Shown here piece by piece: positions 46,030 to 55,574 of a stretch of DNA of 64,000 bases. The translations under genes were made by a program, and so were the position numbers. Source of the stretch: Candidatus Poseidoniaceae archaeon (GTDB lineage: Archaea > Thermoplasmatota > Poseidoniia > Poseidoniales > Poseidoniaceae); the NCBI GenBank assembly GCA_949372875.1, contig CASIAW010000001.1, forward strand, positions 310,001 to 374,000. The letters run 5' to 3'. Each line of letters opens with the position of its first letter. Within the stretch, counting starts at the first letter, position 1. The notes under the pieces were generated by a model. That model ran no database searches, was not told where the DNA came from, and saw nothing but the letters and a program-made list of their open reading frames with translations.

Positions 46030-47160
46030 ATGACAGCAAATTTCAGATGGCGAAGTAACCCAAATATTGTAGCACGATTAGTAGATGGAAATGATATTCA
46101 AACATGGAAAGCTCGACAAGTTGTCTTGAAACCAAATGAAGCATGTGCGTTCATTATCGATGGACGTATTGGTGATATTGTTTCGGAAAAAATTGTTCGG
46201 AACATAGGTGGAGGACTTGGTCGGCACATTGCCGACATGGCCGGAGCTACTGCTACAGACCGCCGTATGTTGTTTGCAATGACTGGACCACTTGACCTTT
46301 GGATTCCGTTTTCAGAAAGCCTACATAATGGTTCCAAGGCAGAGGGGCACATGAACCTACGAATTCAATTGCGAAAAGAGGACATTCCTAAATTACTCAA
46401 CATCTTTGCGAACCACGCACCTCTTCTTGACCGAGAAGGATTGATTGGATTCCTTGGACATGAGGTTACGACCCGGTGCATTGTACCGGCAATGGCAAAA
46501 TGCTCAAGCGTTGAAGAATTGAGAAGTTCCGACTTCCAAGAACATCTTGAAATGCATGCTGAGGTGGAAATGCGTCAAACTCTTTCGACACTTGGATTTA
46601 CCTTCCTGCGTGCGTTTATATCGACCAATAAAACGGATCAAGAAAAACTTGCTCGACTCAAAGCAGATCTCGATATGGCGACCAAGACTGAAGGCGTAAA
46701 TGCTGATGCACTTATGGAACGTATCGCTATTCGTGAGGCTGCAACTCTGCGAAGAATCGAATGTGAAGTCAATGTCGAACGTGCAAAAAAACGTGGTGAA
46801 GTCACCATTCAGGCAGAAAGTGAACTTTTGGAATTACGAAAGCAAGAAGAAGTGTGGGATGCAGAACTCAAGCGTGACCAAGGTCAAGCAGACCTCCGAA
46901 TGCAGGAATCATCACACAAGACCGATGAGGCTATGAGGCTCTTTGAACAAGTCCAAGCACGAAAGCGTGACCGTGTTGAACAAAGCCAACAGCACCAAGA
47001 TAAGCGGATGGATAAGCAAAACGATATCCAAGTCAAGATGATGGAAATGGCGGCGGAACATGGTGCATTAACACCAGAAGTGATACAGGAGTTCTTGCGG
47101 CAACAAACAGCTCAAAAAGCAATTGATGGGACTGATTCTCAAGATTCCTCTTCATCATAA
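46030..47160 (+). CDS. SPFH/band-7-like protein with long coiled coil
   Basis: 376 residues. The first 200 resemble the SPFH-like domain of virion-core/YdjI-type proteins: an opening MTANFRWRSNPN, a VVLKPNEACAFIIDG strand pair, then alternating strands and helices. Residues about 205-350 are a charged coiled coil rich in E, K, R and Q, followed by a helical stretch and a Ser/Asp-rich end. There is no membrane helix. The ATG at 46030 is chosen over the GTG at 46024, which overlaps the previous stop codon. SPFH proteins build rings or cages on membranes; what this one does is unknown. Confidence 0.68.
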   Translation: MTANFRWRSNPNIVARLVDGNDIQTWKARQVVLKPNEACAFIIDGRIGDIVSEKIVRNIGGGLGRHIADMAGATATDRRMLFAMTGPLDLWIPFSESLHNGSKAEGHMNLRIQLRKEDIPKLLNIFANHAPLLDREGLIGFLGHEVTTRCIVPAMAKCSSVEELRSSDFQEHLEMHAEVEMRQTLSTLGFTFLRAFISTNKTDQEKLARLKADLDMATKTEGVNADALMERIAIREAATLRRIECEVNVERAKKRGEVTIQAESELLELRKQEEVWDAELKRDQGQADLRMQESSHKTDEAMRLFEQVQARKRDRVEQSQQHQDKRMDKQNDIQVKMMEMAAEHGALTPEVIQEFLRQQTAQKAIDGTDSQDSSSS

Positions 47161-47290
47161 TCTAACAGCAAGACTGGTACACTTCGGATTGATTCAATTC
47201 TACTACCGAAACGATTGTTCACCATTCAAACCGGTCAAATTAACACTTGTCCTGCGTAAGTATTACACCCTGTTTTGAAATCCGAGTTTC

Positions 47291-48049
47291 ATGCTCGTGA
47301 CTTGGTGCTCGAAACCTTGGCGATTATGGCGCACGCACTGGAAGAACCGCTCCGACTTCTACAGTCGTCGAATCAGTGTTGTTATCGTTGGAATGTTGAC
47401 AGTTGCGGCAGCAATACCATATCTCCTCATCAATAGATTTTCTGATTTCATGCAGCGTACAGCGTTTAATCCGGAGGTTCAATTGGATTTAGACATACCA
47501 TTTGTTGCATGGATGGTCATCCCCTACATATCATTATATCTGTATTATCCAGCAGGCGCTTTGCTGGGTAATAAGAATGACATCATGTGGAGGCAAAATA
47601 TCGTATTCCACCAAATGATGCTTCTGTCGTGCTGGATGTGCTTTTTGGTGTTCCTTCTTTTTCCTGTCGAGGTCGACCTTCGGCATCTCGTAACTGGTGT
47701 TGAAGGCACCGGATGGGAATCATGGATAGGTGCAGTCCATGGTGTTGACAAACCGTGGAACGCATGGCCTTCATTGCACGTAGTTCAAAGTACTCAAGTC
47801 GTTTTGATTCTACGCTATTGGTATCCATCAACGACGCGTAAAGTATTGATTTGCCAAACCTTGTTGTTGATTTGTTGGGCCCTCCTTGTTATATCTACGC
47901 TAACCCTCAAACAACACTACATCTGGGATGCTGTAACTGCGTTGCTCTTCACAGGCGTTGCATGGGTATACTGGATGAAGCCATGTTTGGAGCGGCTCAA
48001 AACGCAAGAGTTTCAAGAACAATTCGATGCTAGAATGGCTGAAGATTAA
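47291..48049 (+). CDS. PAP2-superfamily membrane enzyme
   Basis: 252 residues with about six membrane helices. The PAP2 catalytic blocks are seen as WPSLHV, with His 163, and KQHYIWD, with His 209 and Asp 213. This pattern is shared with lipid phosphatases and inositol-phosphate transferases of the Aur1 type. A phosphatidyl or polyprenyl-phosphate substrate is likely. It is convergent with the thioredoxin-CcdA gene and overlaps its end by 4 bases. Confidence 0.8.
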   Translation: MLVTWCSKPWRLWRTHWKNRSDFYSRRISVVIVGMLTVAAAIPYLLINRFSDFMQRTAFNPEVQLDLDIPFVAWMVIPYISLYLYYPAGALLGNKNDIMWRQNIVFHQMMLLSCWMCFLVFLLFPVEVDLRHLVTGVEGTGWESWIGAVHGVDKPWNAWPSLHVVQSTQVVLILRYWYPSTTRKVLICQTLLLICWALLVISTLTLKQHYIWDAVTALLFTGVAWVYWMKPCLERLKTQEFQEQFDARMAED

Positions 48050-49527
48050 CCAAAGAGTTGTCCAACAAGGTCTGGGCGTGTGAGATAGAGTGTCAAACTG
48101 ACACCAGCCATAATCATCATCCACGAGCCTACGAGTTTGATCATACCAGTTGCTCGCTTCAAGAAATTAATCATCACTTGGCGTCCTAAACCAACCGTCA
48201 CAGTAACAAATACCATCAGGAATAACAGACCTATCATGAGTCCGATAATCCCCACACCAGTTGCTGTTTTCCCTAGAGTGCTCAGATAAATGACAAAGGG
48301 GAGAACTGCAGCGGCTGTGCAATCAATAGACGCTGCTGCATAACCAATACCGTAGAGATACATATTTCGACGTGGAGTGAATGTATCATCAGCCTCAGTC
48401 GTGCTATACTTCATGACAAATTTATCGACAAAGCCCATCAAATGCGAAGTGATTCCGAGGAGCATCATTCCGCCAAGTATGACCAGAAGTAAAGCAATAA
48501 AAATCGCAATGTAATGAACCGCTCCTGATTTGGTAAATGCTTCACCCATCAAAATTGCTACGACCCCAATGAGTGCAAAGAATGTCCACATCCCGAATCC
48601 AGAAAGAATTCCGATGACCCAGGAATTCGGCATCTTCTTCGACAACTTTCCAGCTTCCATGAGTTCGTCTTCACGTGCACCCAACGAAAGATAATAGGAA
48701 ATGAAACCTGGAAGAACTGGAAAAGCACATGGCGAGAAATAAACGAGAATCGACAGAACCATCCCCAAGATGAAAACCGCTGCGTATGAAGTCCCTGGTT
48801 CTTCCCAAGCTAAGCGAGACGATATCAAATCTGATGACACCTTAGCGGATGGACTTTCGGACAAAATATCTTCCATTTTGCCATCGAAACTTGACCAGCC
48901 GTCAGTAGGTGTGCCCGTGGATTGTTTCTCGATAATATATCCATCTTCATCGATGATAAGCACAACTGGGATTTGTCCAGTTCCACCGGTCGTAAATAAC
49001 CGAACAGGATCTGTGGTTGAACCATCTTCAAGAATAGCTGCAGTGGTCGAACCAATTCCTGTTGCATAATATGGGACGTGGTAGGACCCGGAAGATTCGT
49101 TGAGGTAAGGGATATCTTCTCCATACCATGCCCCATATGCGAACATATTGAGGGTTTTACCAGATGAATTGGCCATAGAATACCAACTCTCCATCTTACT
49201 TTCCAGGTGTTCTTGTACTGCATGGCAATTGCTGCAGTCATGAGCCATAAGGTCCAGTATGATGATGCTACCACGGTGATCGTCCAAAGAAATCCAGCCA
49301 GTCGAGTTGGCGAGTGGTTGTTCGATATCACTGCGATTCAGTGACTCAAAAATGATATTCGGAATCGGTGCTGGTTCAGCATCGGATGCAAAAACATCAT
49401 CCATGCTGTCAAACATTGAGAGTGCCGCAAAAGAGATGGTCACAAACATGAGCGCACCGATACCGAATGCTTTCCAAGTTTCAGACCTCTTGAACACGCC
49501 AAAATCAGCCTGTTGAATCAGTCCCAT
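48046..49527 (-). CDS. Thioredoxin-like domain fused to CcdA/DsbD-type membrane domain
   Basis: 493 residues from the ATG at 49527; an in-frame start at 49584 adds 19 atypical residues. An N-terminal anchor helix (about 18-38) precedes a thioredoxin-like domain outside the membrane, with the redox pair Cys 98-x-x-Cys 101 in HDCSNCHAV. A membrane domain of six to eight helices follows from about residue 230, with the DsbD/CcdA Cys in YFSPCAFPVLPG and the second in SIDCTAAAVLP. All four redox Cys are present. It should carry reducing power across the membrane to external thiols. The order (thioredoxin first) is the reverse of bacterial DsbD. Confidence 0.84.
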   Translation of the reverse strand: MGLIQQADFGVFKRSETWKAFGIGALMFVTISFAALSMFDSMDDVFASDAEPAPIPNIIFESLNRSDIEQPLANSTGWISLDDHRGSIIILDLMAHDCSNCHAVQEHLESKMESWYSMANSSGKTLNMFAYGAWYGEDIPYLNESSGSYHVPYYATGIGSTTAAILEDGSTTDPVRLFTTGGTGQIPVVLIIDEDGYIIEKQSTGTPTDGWSSFDGKMEDILSESPSAKVSSDLISSRLAWEEPGTSYAAVFILGMVLSILVYFSPCAFPVLPGFISYYLSLGAREDELMEAGKLSKKMPNSWVIGILSGFGMWTFFALIGVVAILMGEAFTKSGAVHYIAIFIALLLVILGGMMLLGITSHLMGFVDKFVMKYSTTEADDTFTPRRNMYLYGIGYAAASIDCTAAAVLPFVIYLSTLGKTATGVGIIGLMIGLLFLMVFVTVTVGLGRQVMINFLKRATGMIKLVGSWMMIMAGVSLTLYLTRPDLVGQLFG

Positions 49528-49660
49528 GTTAAGCAACCATACTATGTCCCACTTCAATATGATGGGACATTGATTACCTTTCAAAAGTTAATATGACTCA
49601 TAAAAAAGATTCAGGACAAAACGGGGATGGAGCAAAATACTTGTTCGACTAGGCCAAAGT

Positions 49661-49906
49661 ATGGAGTTTGCAATATATTCGGTGGCTCTAGTTCTTGGCT
49701 ACGCTATGGCACGCTACATCACAGAGCAGACTTCTTTTCATGTTCGCTTGAAAGGAATTTGGCTGCACCATTGGATTCTTGCTGCTTTGGCCATGGCCGT
49801 GCTGTATGCTCTTGAGATACAGAGTGGTGAGGTGTGGGGGTTACTCACCGGAGTTGCTCTTGAAGGTCTCTCTCGTAAAAATTGGTCCATTAAAGAGAAG
49901 AAGTGA
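49661..49906 (+). CDS. Small two-helix membrane protein
   Basis: 81 residues. It has two hydrophobic helices (about 3-20 and 38-56), a His/Trp pair between them and a Lys-rich end. Family not recognised. It is divergent from the thioredoxin-CcdA gene and convergent with the dehydrogenase gene, 3 bases away from its stop. Confidence 0.5.
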   Translation: MEFAIYSVALVLGYAMARYITEQTSFHVRLKGIWLHHWILAALAMAVLYALEIQSGEVWGLLTGVALEGLSRKNWSIKEKK

Positions 49907-49909
49907 TGA

Positions 49910-51124
49910 TTACGATTCGCTTTCTTCAAGAACATAAATTGTTCCAGCCCAACTAAAAATTAACAAGTCATTATTGTGGCTATGGCCAAAACCAACAATC
50001 ATTGTCCCTGTTTGAGCAACGACTTCACTTTCCCATACGCCACCTTGGTCTCGAATAATCCAAATAGTCCCGGTACAGAAATCTCCATACAGATAACCAT
50101 CACGAAGTGGTTGCGCACCCCAATCCATCCATTCTCCACCAGAAACGGAGCAATTACCACCCTCATGCGGATATACCACAACAGGGTCAGTGTAATTCGA
50201 ATCATTATTGAGCGGTGTCGTTCCACAATCGAGCTCCGGATTGAATTCATGATATCCTTCACGCTTCGACCATCCGAAATTATGAGATTCGTTCATTGGA
50301 ACGTAGTTGATTTCTTCAAAACAGGTTTGACCCACATCAGCAATCCACAATCCGCCCGACGGATCAACATCGAATCGCCACGGATTTCGCAGACCATGGT
50401 GAAGGATGTAGGGGTTCCTCGATAAATCTTCAAGCACAGGGTTTACTTGCCCATTTTGATATTCCATAAGGTGAATTGATCCAAACGGTGAACTCAGGTT
50501 TTGAGCCGTTTTATTCGGTGAATTGGAACCACCACCGTCGCCAAGCCCCCAAAGATACTGATGGTTACCTATACCGAGAAGATGACCTCCATTGTGATTT
50601 CGGAAAGGTTGGGGAACTTCTCTAAGAGCACGAACAGTCGAAATATCGAGCATCCCATCCTCAACACTCACATCGGCCAAAACAAGGTTGGCTTCATAGC
50701 CACAATCAACACCAATATCAACATAGGAAAGGAGTACTTTTTTTGTCACATTGTAATCTTCATCGAAAGCAAAACTGAGTAATCCCTGTTCATTATGGCA
50801 ATTACTTACAAATTCAGACAAATTGGCAACAATCCTACGATTTTCTCCATCCCAGGCTGAAATGACACCGTTGAGGTCAGCAATCCAAACTTCGGCATCT
50901 TGTGGATGTTGTATACTCGCCACAGGAGTTTCAAAATCCGACAGATATTCTCTGCATACAAGCCCGTCCATTAACTGTGTATTACAAGAGATTTCAACTT
51001 TCTCTTGCCATTCAAATCCGGACCTCGGTTCTTCTGGTTCTTCACCAAAGCATCCGCTTAATGTGCATGTGATCAACAAGCACATGAGAAAAATTGCACG
51101 ATTGAACACCGGTTTCCAACTCAC
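49910..51124 (-). CDS. PQQ-type sugar/sorbosone dehydrogenase-like lipoprotein
   Basis: 404 residues. The signal peptide ends in LSGC (lipobox, Cys about residue 25). The mature part is a six-bladed propeller of the glucose/sorbosone dehydrogenase (GSDH/HHIP) family, with the RNHNGG, GLGDGGGSN, GLRNPWRFDVD, WIADVGQ and PRDGYLYGDFC-like blocks. PQQ use is possible but not shown. It starts with GTG, overlapping the stop of the PhnD-like gene as GTGA, so the two lipoproteins are made together. Confidence 0.84.
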   Translation of the reverse strand: MSWKPVFNRAIFLMCLLITCTLSGCFGEEPEEPRSGFEWQEKVEISCNTQLMDGLVCREYLSDFETPVASIQHPQDAEVWIADLNGVISAWDGENRRIVANLSEFVSNCHNEQGLLSFAFDEDYNVTKKVLLSYVDIGVDCGYEANLVLADVSVEDGMLDISTVRALREVPQPFRNHNGGHLLGIGNHQYLWGLGDGGGSNSPNKTAQNLSSPFGSIHLMEYQNGQVNPVLEDLSRNPYILHHGLRNPWRFDVDPSGGLWIADVGQTCFEEINYVPMNESHNFGWSKREGYHEFNPELDCGTTPLNNDSNYTDPVVVYPHEGGNCSVSGGEWMDWGAQPLRDGYLYGDFCTGTIWIIRDQGGVWESEVVAQTGTMIVGFGHSHNNDLLIFSWAGTIYVLEESES

Positions 51125-52194
51125 AAGTCGTATTTTTCAGTGAAATAAGCTTGTATTCCAGGAACACCATCAATCAAATTACCATAGTTACCCAAGTGGT
51201 CAGTCGTATTGACGATGGTAATACCAGGTGTGCTCAAAACGTCATCGAGGACAGTAATTCCAGCGCTGGAAACTGACATTGTAGCAAGAGCCTCTTGAAG
51301 GGCCGAAACATTTGTCGAATCTAAGAATTCAGGATTATACATAATCGGGTGACTCGGAGCTTTGCCAAAAGTAGGAAGTGCGTAGTAATCATCGACGTTG
51401 GTAAACTCACCTTCAAAACACCAGTCTTCATTGTCATCTGGGTCTTCATTTCCACAGTAACTTGGAACAGTTGGGTCTTTGGCGAAGGAGATGTAATCCA
51501 TTCCGCCCTCGGCTAAGCAGCGCAGAGAGCCAATGTAACGGTGATATTTGGTTCCGCTTTCGGGAATGCTAGAATCCTCAGAGAAATGGTTTGTTACAGT
51601 GTTGTGCAATGAGTCGATTTCATTTGGGTCGCCAACAACTTCGATGTATTCATTGGTGATGAGATAACCCATTGGCAGGAGCATGCCGGAACTTCCCAGG
51701 GCAGAAGTATGACAGGAGGTTTTGCCAGCCATCAATTCAAACGGATCTGTTGCAGGATCATCATCTTTGTCGGCCATGGCCATATCTGAATCTTTGTGAA
51801 CCCAAGCGATAGCGTTGTAGAACGGTCGACCGTCTGCTTTTTGCTCTGCTCCGAGGACTTCCAGATCGTAGAGTTGCCAACTTAGCCAAGCAGCACCGCC
51901 ATCGAGGAATCCGATATCTGCATGACCGAAGCGGAGTGCTTCAATCGTTGCAGCGGGACTGCTGACTGGATATATTTCGACTTCCATCCCAAGGAGTTCT
52001 GCAAGATGGTCCGCCATCTTCTGTGGATTTTCATCAGCATTTTGGTATTCTTCTTTTGCTTCGAAAGCAATAACGAGACAATTCGAATCATCTTCACACT
52101 TTTCGAAAGAAACTGGATTAGAGAGGCATCCAGCAAAACCGGCTGAGGAAAAACAGAATACGACGAATAAACATTTGAGCAAATTGTTGAGCAT
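51121..52194 (-). CDS. PhnD-like substrate-binding lipoprotein
   Basis: 357 residues. A signal peptide ends in FAGC (Cys about residue 22). The body follows the phosphate/phosphonate-binding PhnD family, with EIYPVSSPAATIEALRFGHADIGFLDGGAAWL and the GKTSCHTSALGSSGMLLP block. The usual phnC/phnE partners are not in the window, so it may be an orphan binding protein. It is coupled to the dehydrogenase-like gene. A 16-base hairpin, TTTAGG-CCAC-CCTAAA, lies 44 bases before the start. Confidence 0.84.
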   Translation of the reverse strand: MLNNLLKCLFVVFCFSSAGFAGCLSNPVSFEKCEDDSNCLVIAFEAKEEYQNADENPQKMADHLAELLGMEVEIYPVSSPAATIEALRFGHADIGFLDGGAAWLSWQLYDLEVLGAEQKADGRPFYNAIAWVHKDSDMAMADKDDDPATDPFELMAGKTSCHTSALGSSGMLLPMGYLITNEYIEVVGDPNEIDSLHNTVTNHFSEDSSIPESGTKYHRYIGSLRCLAEGGMDYISFAKDPTVPSYCGNEDPDDNEDWCFEGEFTNVDDYYALPTFGKAPSHPIMYNPEFLDSTNVSALQEALATMSVSSAGITVLDDVLSTPGITIVNTTDHLGNYGNLIDGVPGIQAYFTEKYDL

Positions 52195-52237
52195 GGGACC
52201 ACGATTGTTTGGGCGGTATGTAAGGTAGTATCTAAAG

Positions 52238-52253
52238 TTTAGGCCACCCTAAA
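52238..52253. other. 6-bp hairpin upstream of PhnD-like gene
   Basis: TTTAGG and CCTAAA pair perfectly around CCAC, 44 bases before the PhnD-like ATG. It could be an operator half or a leader stem. A TATA-like CTTTAGATA overlaps it on the minus strand. Confidence 0.35.
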
Positions 52254-52311
52254 AAGAACTAGAGGAAACGGACATGTAATGCAAGCATCCTCGAGTGATA
52301 TCGATGAAGAG

Positions 52312-52384
52312 TGGGCTCGGAGAGAATCGAACTCTCGATCTTCGCCATGTGAAGGCGACATCATAACCCCTAGACCACGAGCCC
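52312..52384 (-). tRNA. tRNA-Val (CAC)
   Basis: A complete cloverleaf. The acceptor is GGGCTCG/CGAGCCC, the anticodon arm TCGCC-TTCACAT-GGCGA, and the T arm carries GAGAG-TTCGATT-CTCTC. The discriminator is A, and CCA is not encoded. Confidence 0.93.
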
Positions 52385-52436
52385 TAAGGTATGCTGTCGT
52401 GAAGCCACGGCGATATAAGCCTCCCCTTGAAGCAAG

Positions 52437-53522
52437 TTACCGATGAACATTCAAATGAACCAAACCAACTTCAAGGCGGTCATGTGTGGGATGGACTTCA
52501 ATCAAGTGAACGGGTACATCAACCACTTCTGCCAACTCTTCTGCCAGGGAGAGCGGTAATTCGATTCGGCGATGTTCTGCATTGTAGCGAATCCATCCGT
52601 CAGCAACTCCGAATTCTTCTCTTAACTCTGCGACATCATCTGTTGCGTCTTCCAGAGCAGTGGGTATTGAGCCAAACAGAATAGTATCATCATTACTCAA
52701 GACTTCATAGGGGCGTAAATTAGCTTGTCCCCTTCTCCGAAATCGTGCTCGTAGTTGCCCAGCATCTTTGTATCGGGCAGAACAGAACTTCAGATGAAAG
52801 TTCATATCTTTTGCAGCGTCTTTGAGCCTCAAAGCTAACTCTGCTGAACCCTCTGCTGCAGCCGTTATTCCACCACTCAAATTGAATCCTCGAACATCCA
52901 TATTCTCTTGGTTGCCGACTGTGATTTCCAATTCATTCAGATTCAGGAATTCTATAGGTGAATGATTAATTTCATCGAGTAAAGCAAACAATTGCTCCTC
53001 CTTGTCAGGCTCACACGGCAATTCAATCCCGACAGCGATACCCGCATCGGCACAAGCTTGGATCACAGGGAGATATTTGGTGAGTGTTCCAGCAAGAAGG
53101 TGGAATCGTATTTCATCCAAGCCTGCATTACCAAAATCTGCTGCCCGCTCTGTTTGAAAGGGAATAGAAGTGTAGAGGTGAATGTGGTGTTCCGCACCAA
53201 ATGCTGCTTTTAGTTGAACAACTGCTTCAAGAGATTTATCCATATCCAGCATCGGGTCCCCACCAGTAATACCGGTGCCCGTTGCCCTCATAGCATGGCC
53301 TTCTTCAATGACTTCATCCCATGATGAGCAGCGGCGTTCATTTGCGAACATGTCCGGTGATTCTCGACGATTATCTGAAAGTGGACAATAATCACAACCC
53401 CAGTGACACTTTCCTGTGACGAATAAAACGAGCTTACTACCATGTTGACATTGGACACAACCTTCTGCCTCACCGTCCTCTGCGGGGAGAATTTCGGTTG
53501 CCATTGGCAAAGAGACAGTCAT
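52437..53522 (-). CDS. Radical SAM protein (COG2108-like)
   Basis: 361 residues from the ATG at 53522; an in-frame TTG three codons upstream is less likely. A CxxC pair at 22 and 25 precedes the radical SAM cluster CxxxCxxC at Cys 39, 43 and 46. GGDP-type SAM binding follows (TGITGGDPML). This layout matches the archaeal COG2108 group of unknown substrate. It lies directly downstream of pdxT on the same strand. Confidence 0.86.
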   Translation of the reverse strand: MTVSLPMATEILPAEDGEAEGCVQCQHGSKLVLFVTGKCHWGCDYCPLSDNRRESPDMFANERRCSSWDEVIEEGHAMRATGTGITGGDPMLDMDKSLEAVVQLKAAFGAEHHIHLYTSIPFQTERAADFGNAGLDEIRFHLLAGTLTKYLPVIQACADAGIAVGIELPCEPDKEEQLFALLDEINHSPIEFLNLNELEITVGNQENMDVRGFNLSGGITAAAEGSAELALRLKDAAKDMNFHLKFCSARYKDAGQLRARFRRRGQANLRPYEVLSNDDTILFGSIPTALEDATDDVAELREEFGVADGWIRYNAEHRRIELPLSLAEELAEVVDVPVHLIEVHPTHDRLEVGLVHLNVHR

Positions 53523-53577
53523 TGAACTCAAACCACCCTAATGCCATTGGGGTTTGAACCCCTCGCTCCTTTCAACC

Positions 53578-54264
53578 TTAATTTGTCAATAACGACTGAT
53601 GAAGGAGCCACCGGTGAAACCGATAATCTCCCGTTAGTTCAGGGTGAAAGGTGAGGGCCAAACAGTTTCCGTCCAAGATGCCTACGATTTCCTCACCAAA
53701 TGACGCAACAGGTGTGCATTCAATACTCGACTGAATAAACCTTGGCGCCCTGATGAAAACTCCGGGAAAGAGAGAATCATGTTCAGTCAAAGAGGCCTCA
53801 CCAACTGGAAGAGGTTGATGGTTGAATTTATCTCGAGATACAGAATCTGGTAAAACCTTCATTCCAGATGGGGTTTCCAAAGTGATGACCACATCTGCTT
53901 CAAACGAATCACGTTGACGACCCCATGCATTTCGTGAAATCTCCGCTCGCAAAAAGGAGTCTTTTGAATCTTCAGGACTAGCAAGCAAGATTGCACCAGC
54001 GCAAGTACCGAGAACTGGTCTTCCGGGGAACTCTTCCATCCACGAATACAAAGCGGGAAGCAGAGATTCACTCTGACTGGCTTTTCGCATTGCAGTTGAC
54101 TCGCCACCTGGCAAGACCAGACAATCGAGATGTTCATCCACTTCCATGCCACTTCGCAATTCAACAATTTCAAGGTGAACATCCAGTTGTTTTGATGCTG
54201 CCCGAAGTGCTTCGGCATGCTCATGCCGAGCACCTTGTAGCATTGCGAGTCCCACACGCACCAT
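53578..54264 (-). CDS. pdxT: Pyridoxal 5'-phosphate synthase, glutaminase subunit
   Basis: Supplies ammonia from glutamine to the PdxS synthase of vitamin B6 synthesis. 228 residues. The nucleophile Cys 88 is in GTCAGAILL, and the HPE His-Glu pair sits in ALTFHPELTGD. It is a little longer than the usual 190-200 residues. PdxS is not in the window. The class V aminotransferase, GcvP and decarboxylase in this window all need its product. Confidence 0.92.
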   Translation of the reverse strand: MVRVGLAMLQGARHEHAEALRAASKQLDVHLEIVELRSGMEVDEHLDCLVLPGGESTAMRKASQSESLLPALYSWMEEFPGRPVLGTCAGAILLASPEDSKDSFLRAEISRNAWGRQRDSFEADVVITLETPSGMKVLPDSVSRDKFNHQPLPVGEASLTEHDSLFPGVFIRAPRFIQSSIECTPVASFGEEIVGILDGNCLALTFHPELTGDYRFHRWLLHQSLLTN

Positions 54265-54380
54265 GGACTTCGGTAGAAGCGCTTACCTAAGAGTTCGACG
54301 ACAGAGAAGTTGTGAAAGAGCATCCCGGAATGTAGTACGCTTGCCATGGAGTTGAAGAACCTCCATGTATTGCAGTAACT

Positions 54381-55565
54381 ATGGACATGAGTGAAGACTG
54401 TTTTCTCGTCCCTGGCCCAGTCAGGATGGGAGATACATGCCTCAAAGCGCTTTCAACACCAGTCATGACAGCTCGTGGACCCGAATATCGAGATGTGATG
54501 GCACATCTTAACTCCGGTTTACGAAACGCCTTCAATCTGGCACCATCGGAACCGATTCGTGGTGTTGAGTCTTGGTCAGGTGATGATGATTACAAGGTCG
54601 TTGTTGTATCTGGAAGTGGTACTGCTGCTATGGAAATGGTCATAGCCAACCGGTTTCGTTCAAACGATCTGGTCTTGGTCCCTACAAACGGAAAATTTGG
54701 AGAGCGAGTGGCTGAAATGTGCCAGCGATTCTGTAATGTGAAGCACCTCAAGTATGAATGGGGACGTGCATTTGATCTGTATGAACTTGAACAACAACTT
54801 GAACGTGGATGCTATGAATCACTCTTAATATGTCATAATGAAACCAGTACTGGTATCACTCAGGACGCTGCTGCTATTGCAGAGATGTGTGCACGTCACA
54901 AAACTTCGTTCATTCTTGACGGCATCACCTCGGTTGGTGGAATGCCAGTCCATCCGACAGAGTGGGGCGCAGAGGCAGTTGTTGTAGGTGCACAAAAATG
55001 TACGGCCGGACCTTCGGGCATTGCCGCTATTGCAATCAATTCAAATTTCATTGAACGTGTTCATGCTATCCGAGAGCAAGGTGATTCAAATCCGAACTAT
55101 TACCTTGATTTGGTTTCTGCATTGAAAAAAGGTGCTGATGACCAGACTCCGTGGACTCCCGCAATCAATCTGGCAATGGGATGGGGTGCTGCACTTCAAG
55201 TCTTGAAGGATGAATCAAATATTGAGCGATGGGAAAGATGTGAGAAAATGGCTACAGGTGTTCGAAACCTCTTTTTGGCTCTCGGCTTTGAGTTACTGGC
55301 AGACTCTGCTCAGCGAAGTAATACCGTTACTGCTGTTCTCTACCCTGAAGGTATTGACGATAGTTGGAGAGCGCGACTCAAAGATGATTACAACACCCAA
55401 GTGATTGGAGCTCAAGACCATCTCAAAGGTAAAATGTTCCGAGTTGGTTCCATGGGAGAGACGCCTATTGAAGAAATGGTAGAAGGGTGCAAGCGTATGA
55501 TTGAATGCTTCAAATCATTTGGACTTGACCTTCCAAATATGGATGTCGAATCTTATTTTGAATGA
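54381..55565 (+). CDS. Class V aminotransferase (alanine-glyoxylate/serine-pyruvate type)
   Basis: 394 residues. PLP Lys 206 lies in VVGAQKCTAGPSG, preceded by a DGITSVGG cofactor block and the opening FLVPGPVRMGD. It belongs to the serine-pyruvate/alanine-glyoxylate group; true phosphoserine or aspartate use cannot be ruled out. The start is at the ATG at 54381; an ATG two codons later is equal. It lies divergent from pdxT, 9 bases before nadM. Confidence 0.9.
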   Translation: MDMSEDCFLVPGPVRMGDTCLKALSTPVMTARGPEYRDVMAHLNSGLRNAFNLAPSEPIRGVESWSGDDDYKVVVVSGSGTAAMEMVIANRFRSNDLVLVPTNGKFGERVAEMCQRFCNVKHLKYEWGRAFDLYELEQQLERGCYESLLICHNETSTGITQDAAAIAEMCARHKTSFILDGITSVGGMPVHPTEWGAEAVVVGAQKCTAGPSGIAAIAINSNFIERVHAIREQGDSNPNYYLDLVSALKKGADDQTPWTPAINLAMGWGAALQVLKDESNIERWERCEKMATGVRNLFLALGFELLADSAQRSNTVTAVLYPEGIDDSWRARLKDDYNTQVIGAQDHLKGKMFRVGSMGETPIEEMVEGCKRMIECFKSFGLDLPNMDVESYFE

Positions 55566-55574
55566 GGTGAAAGT

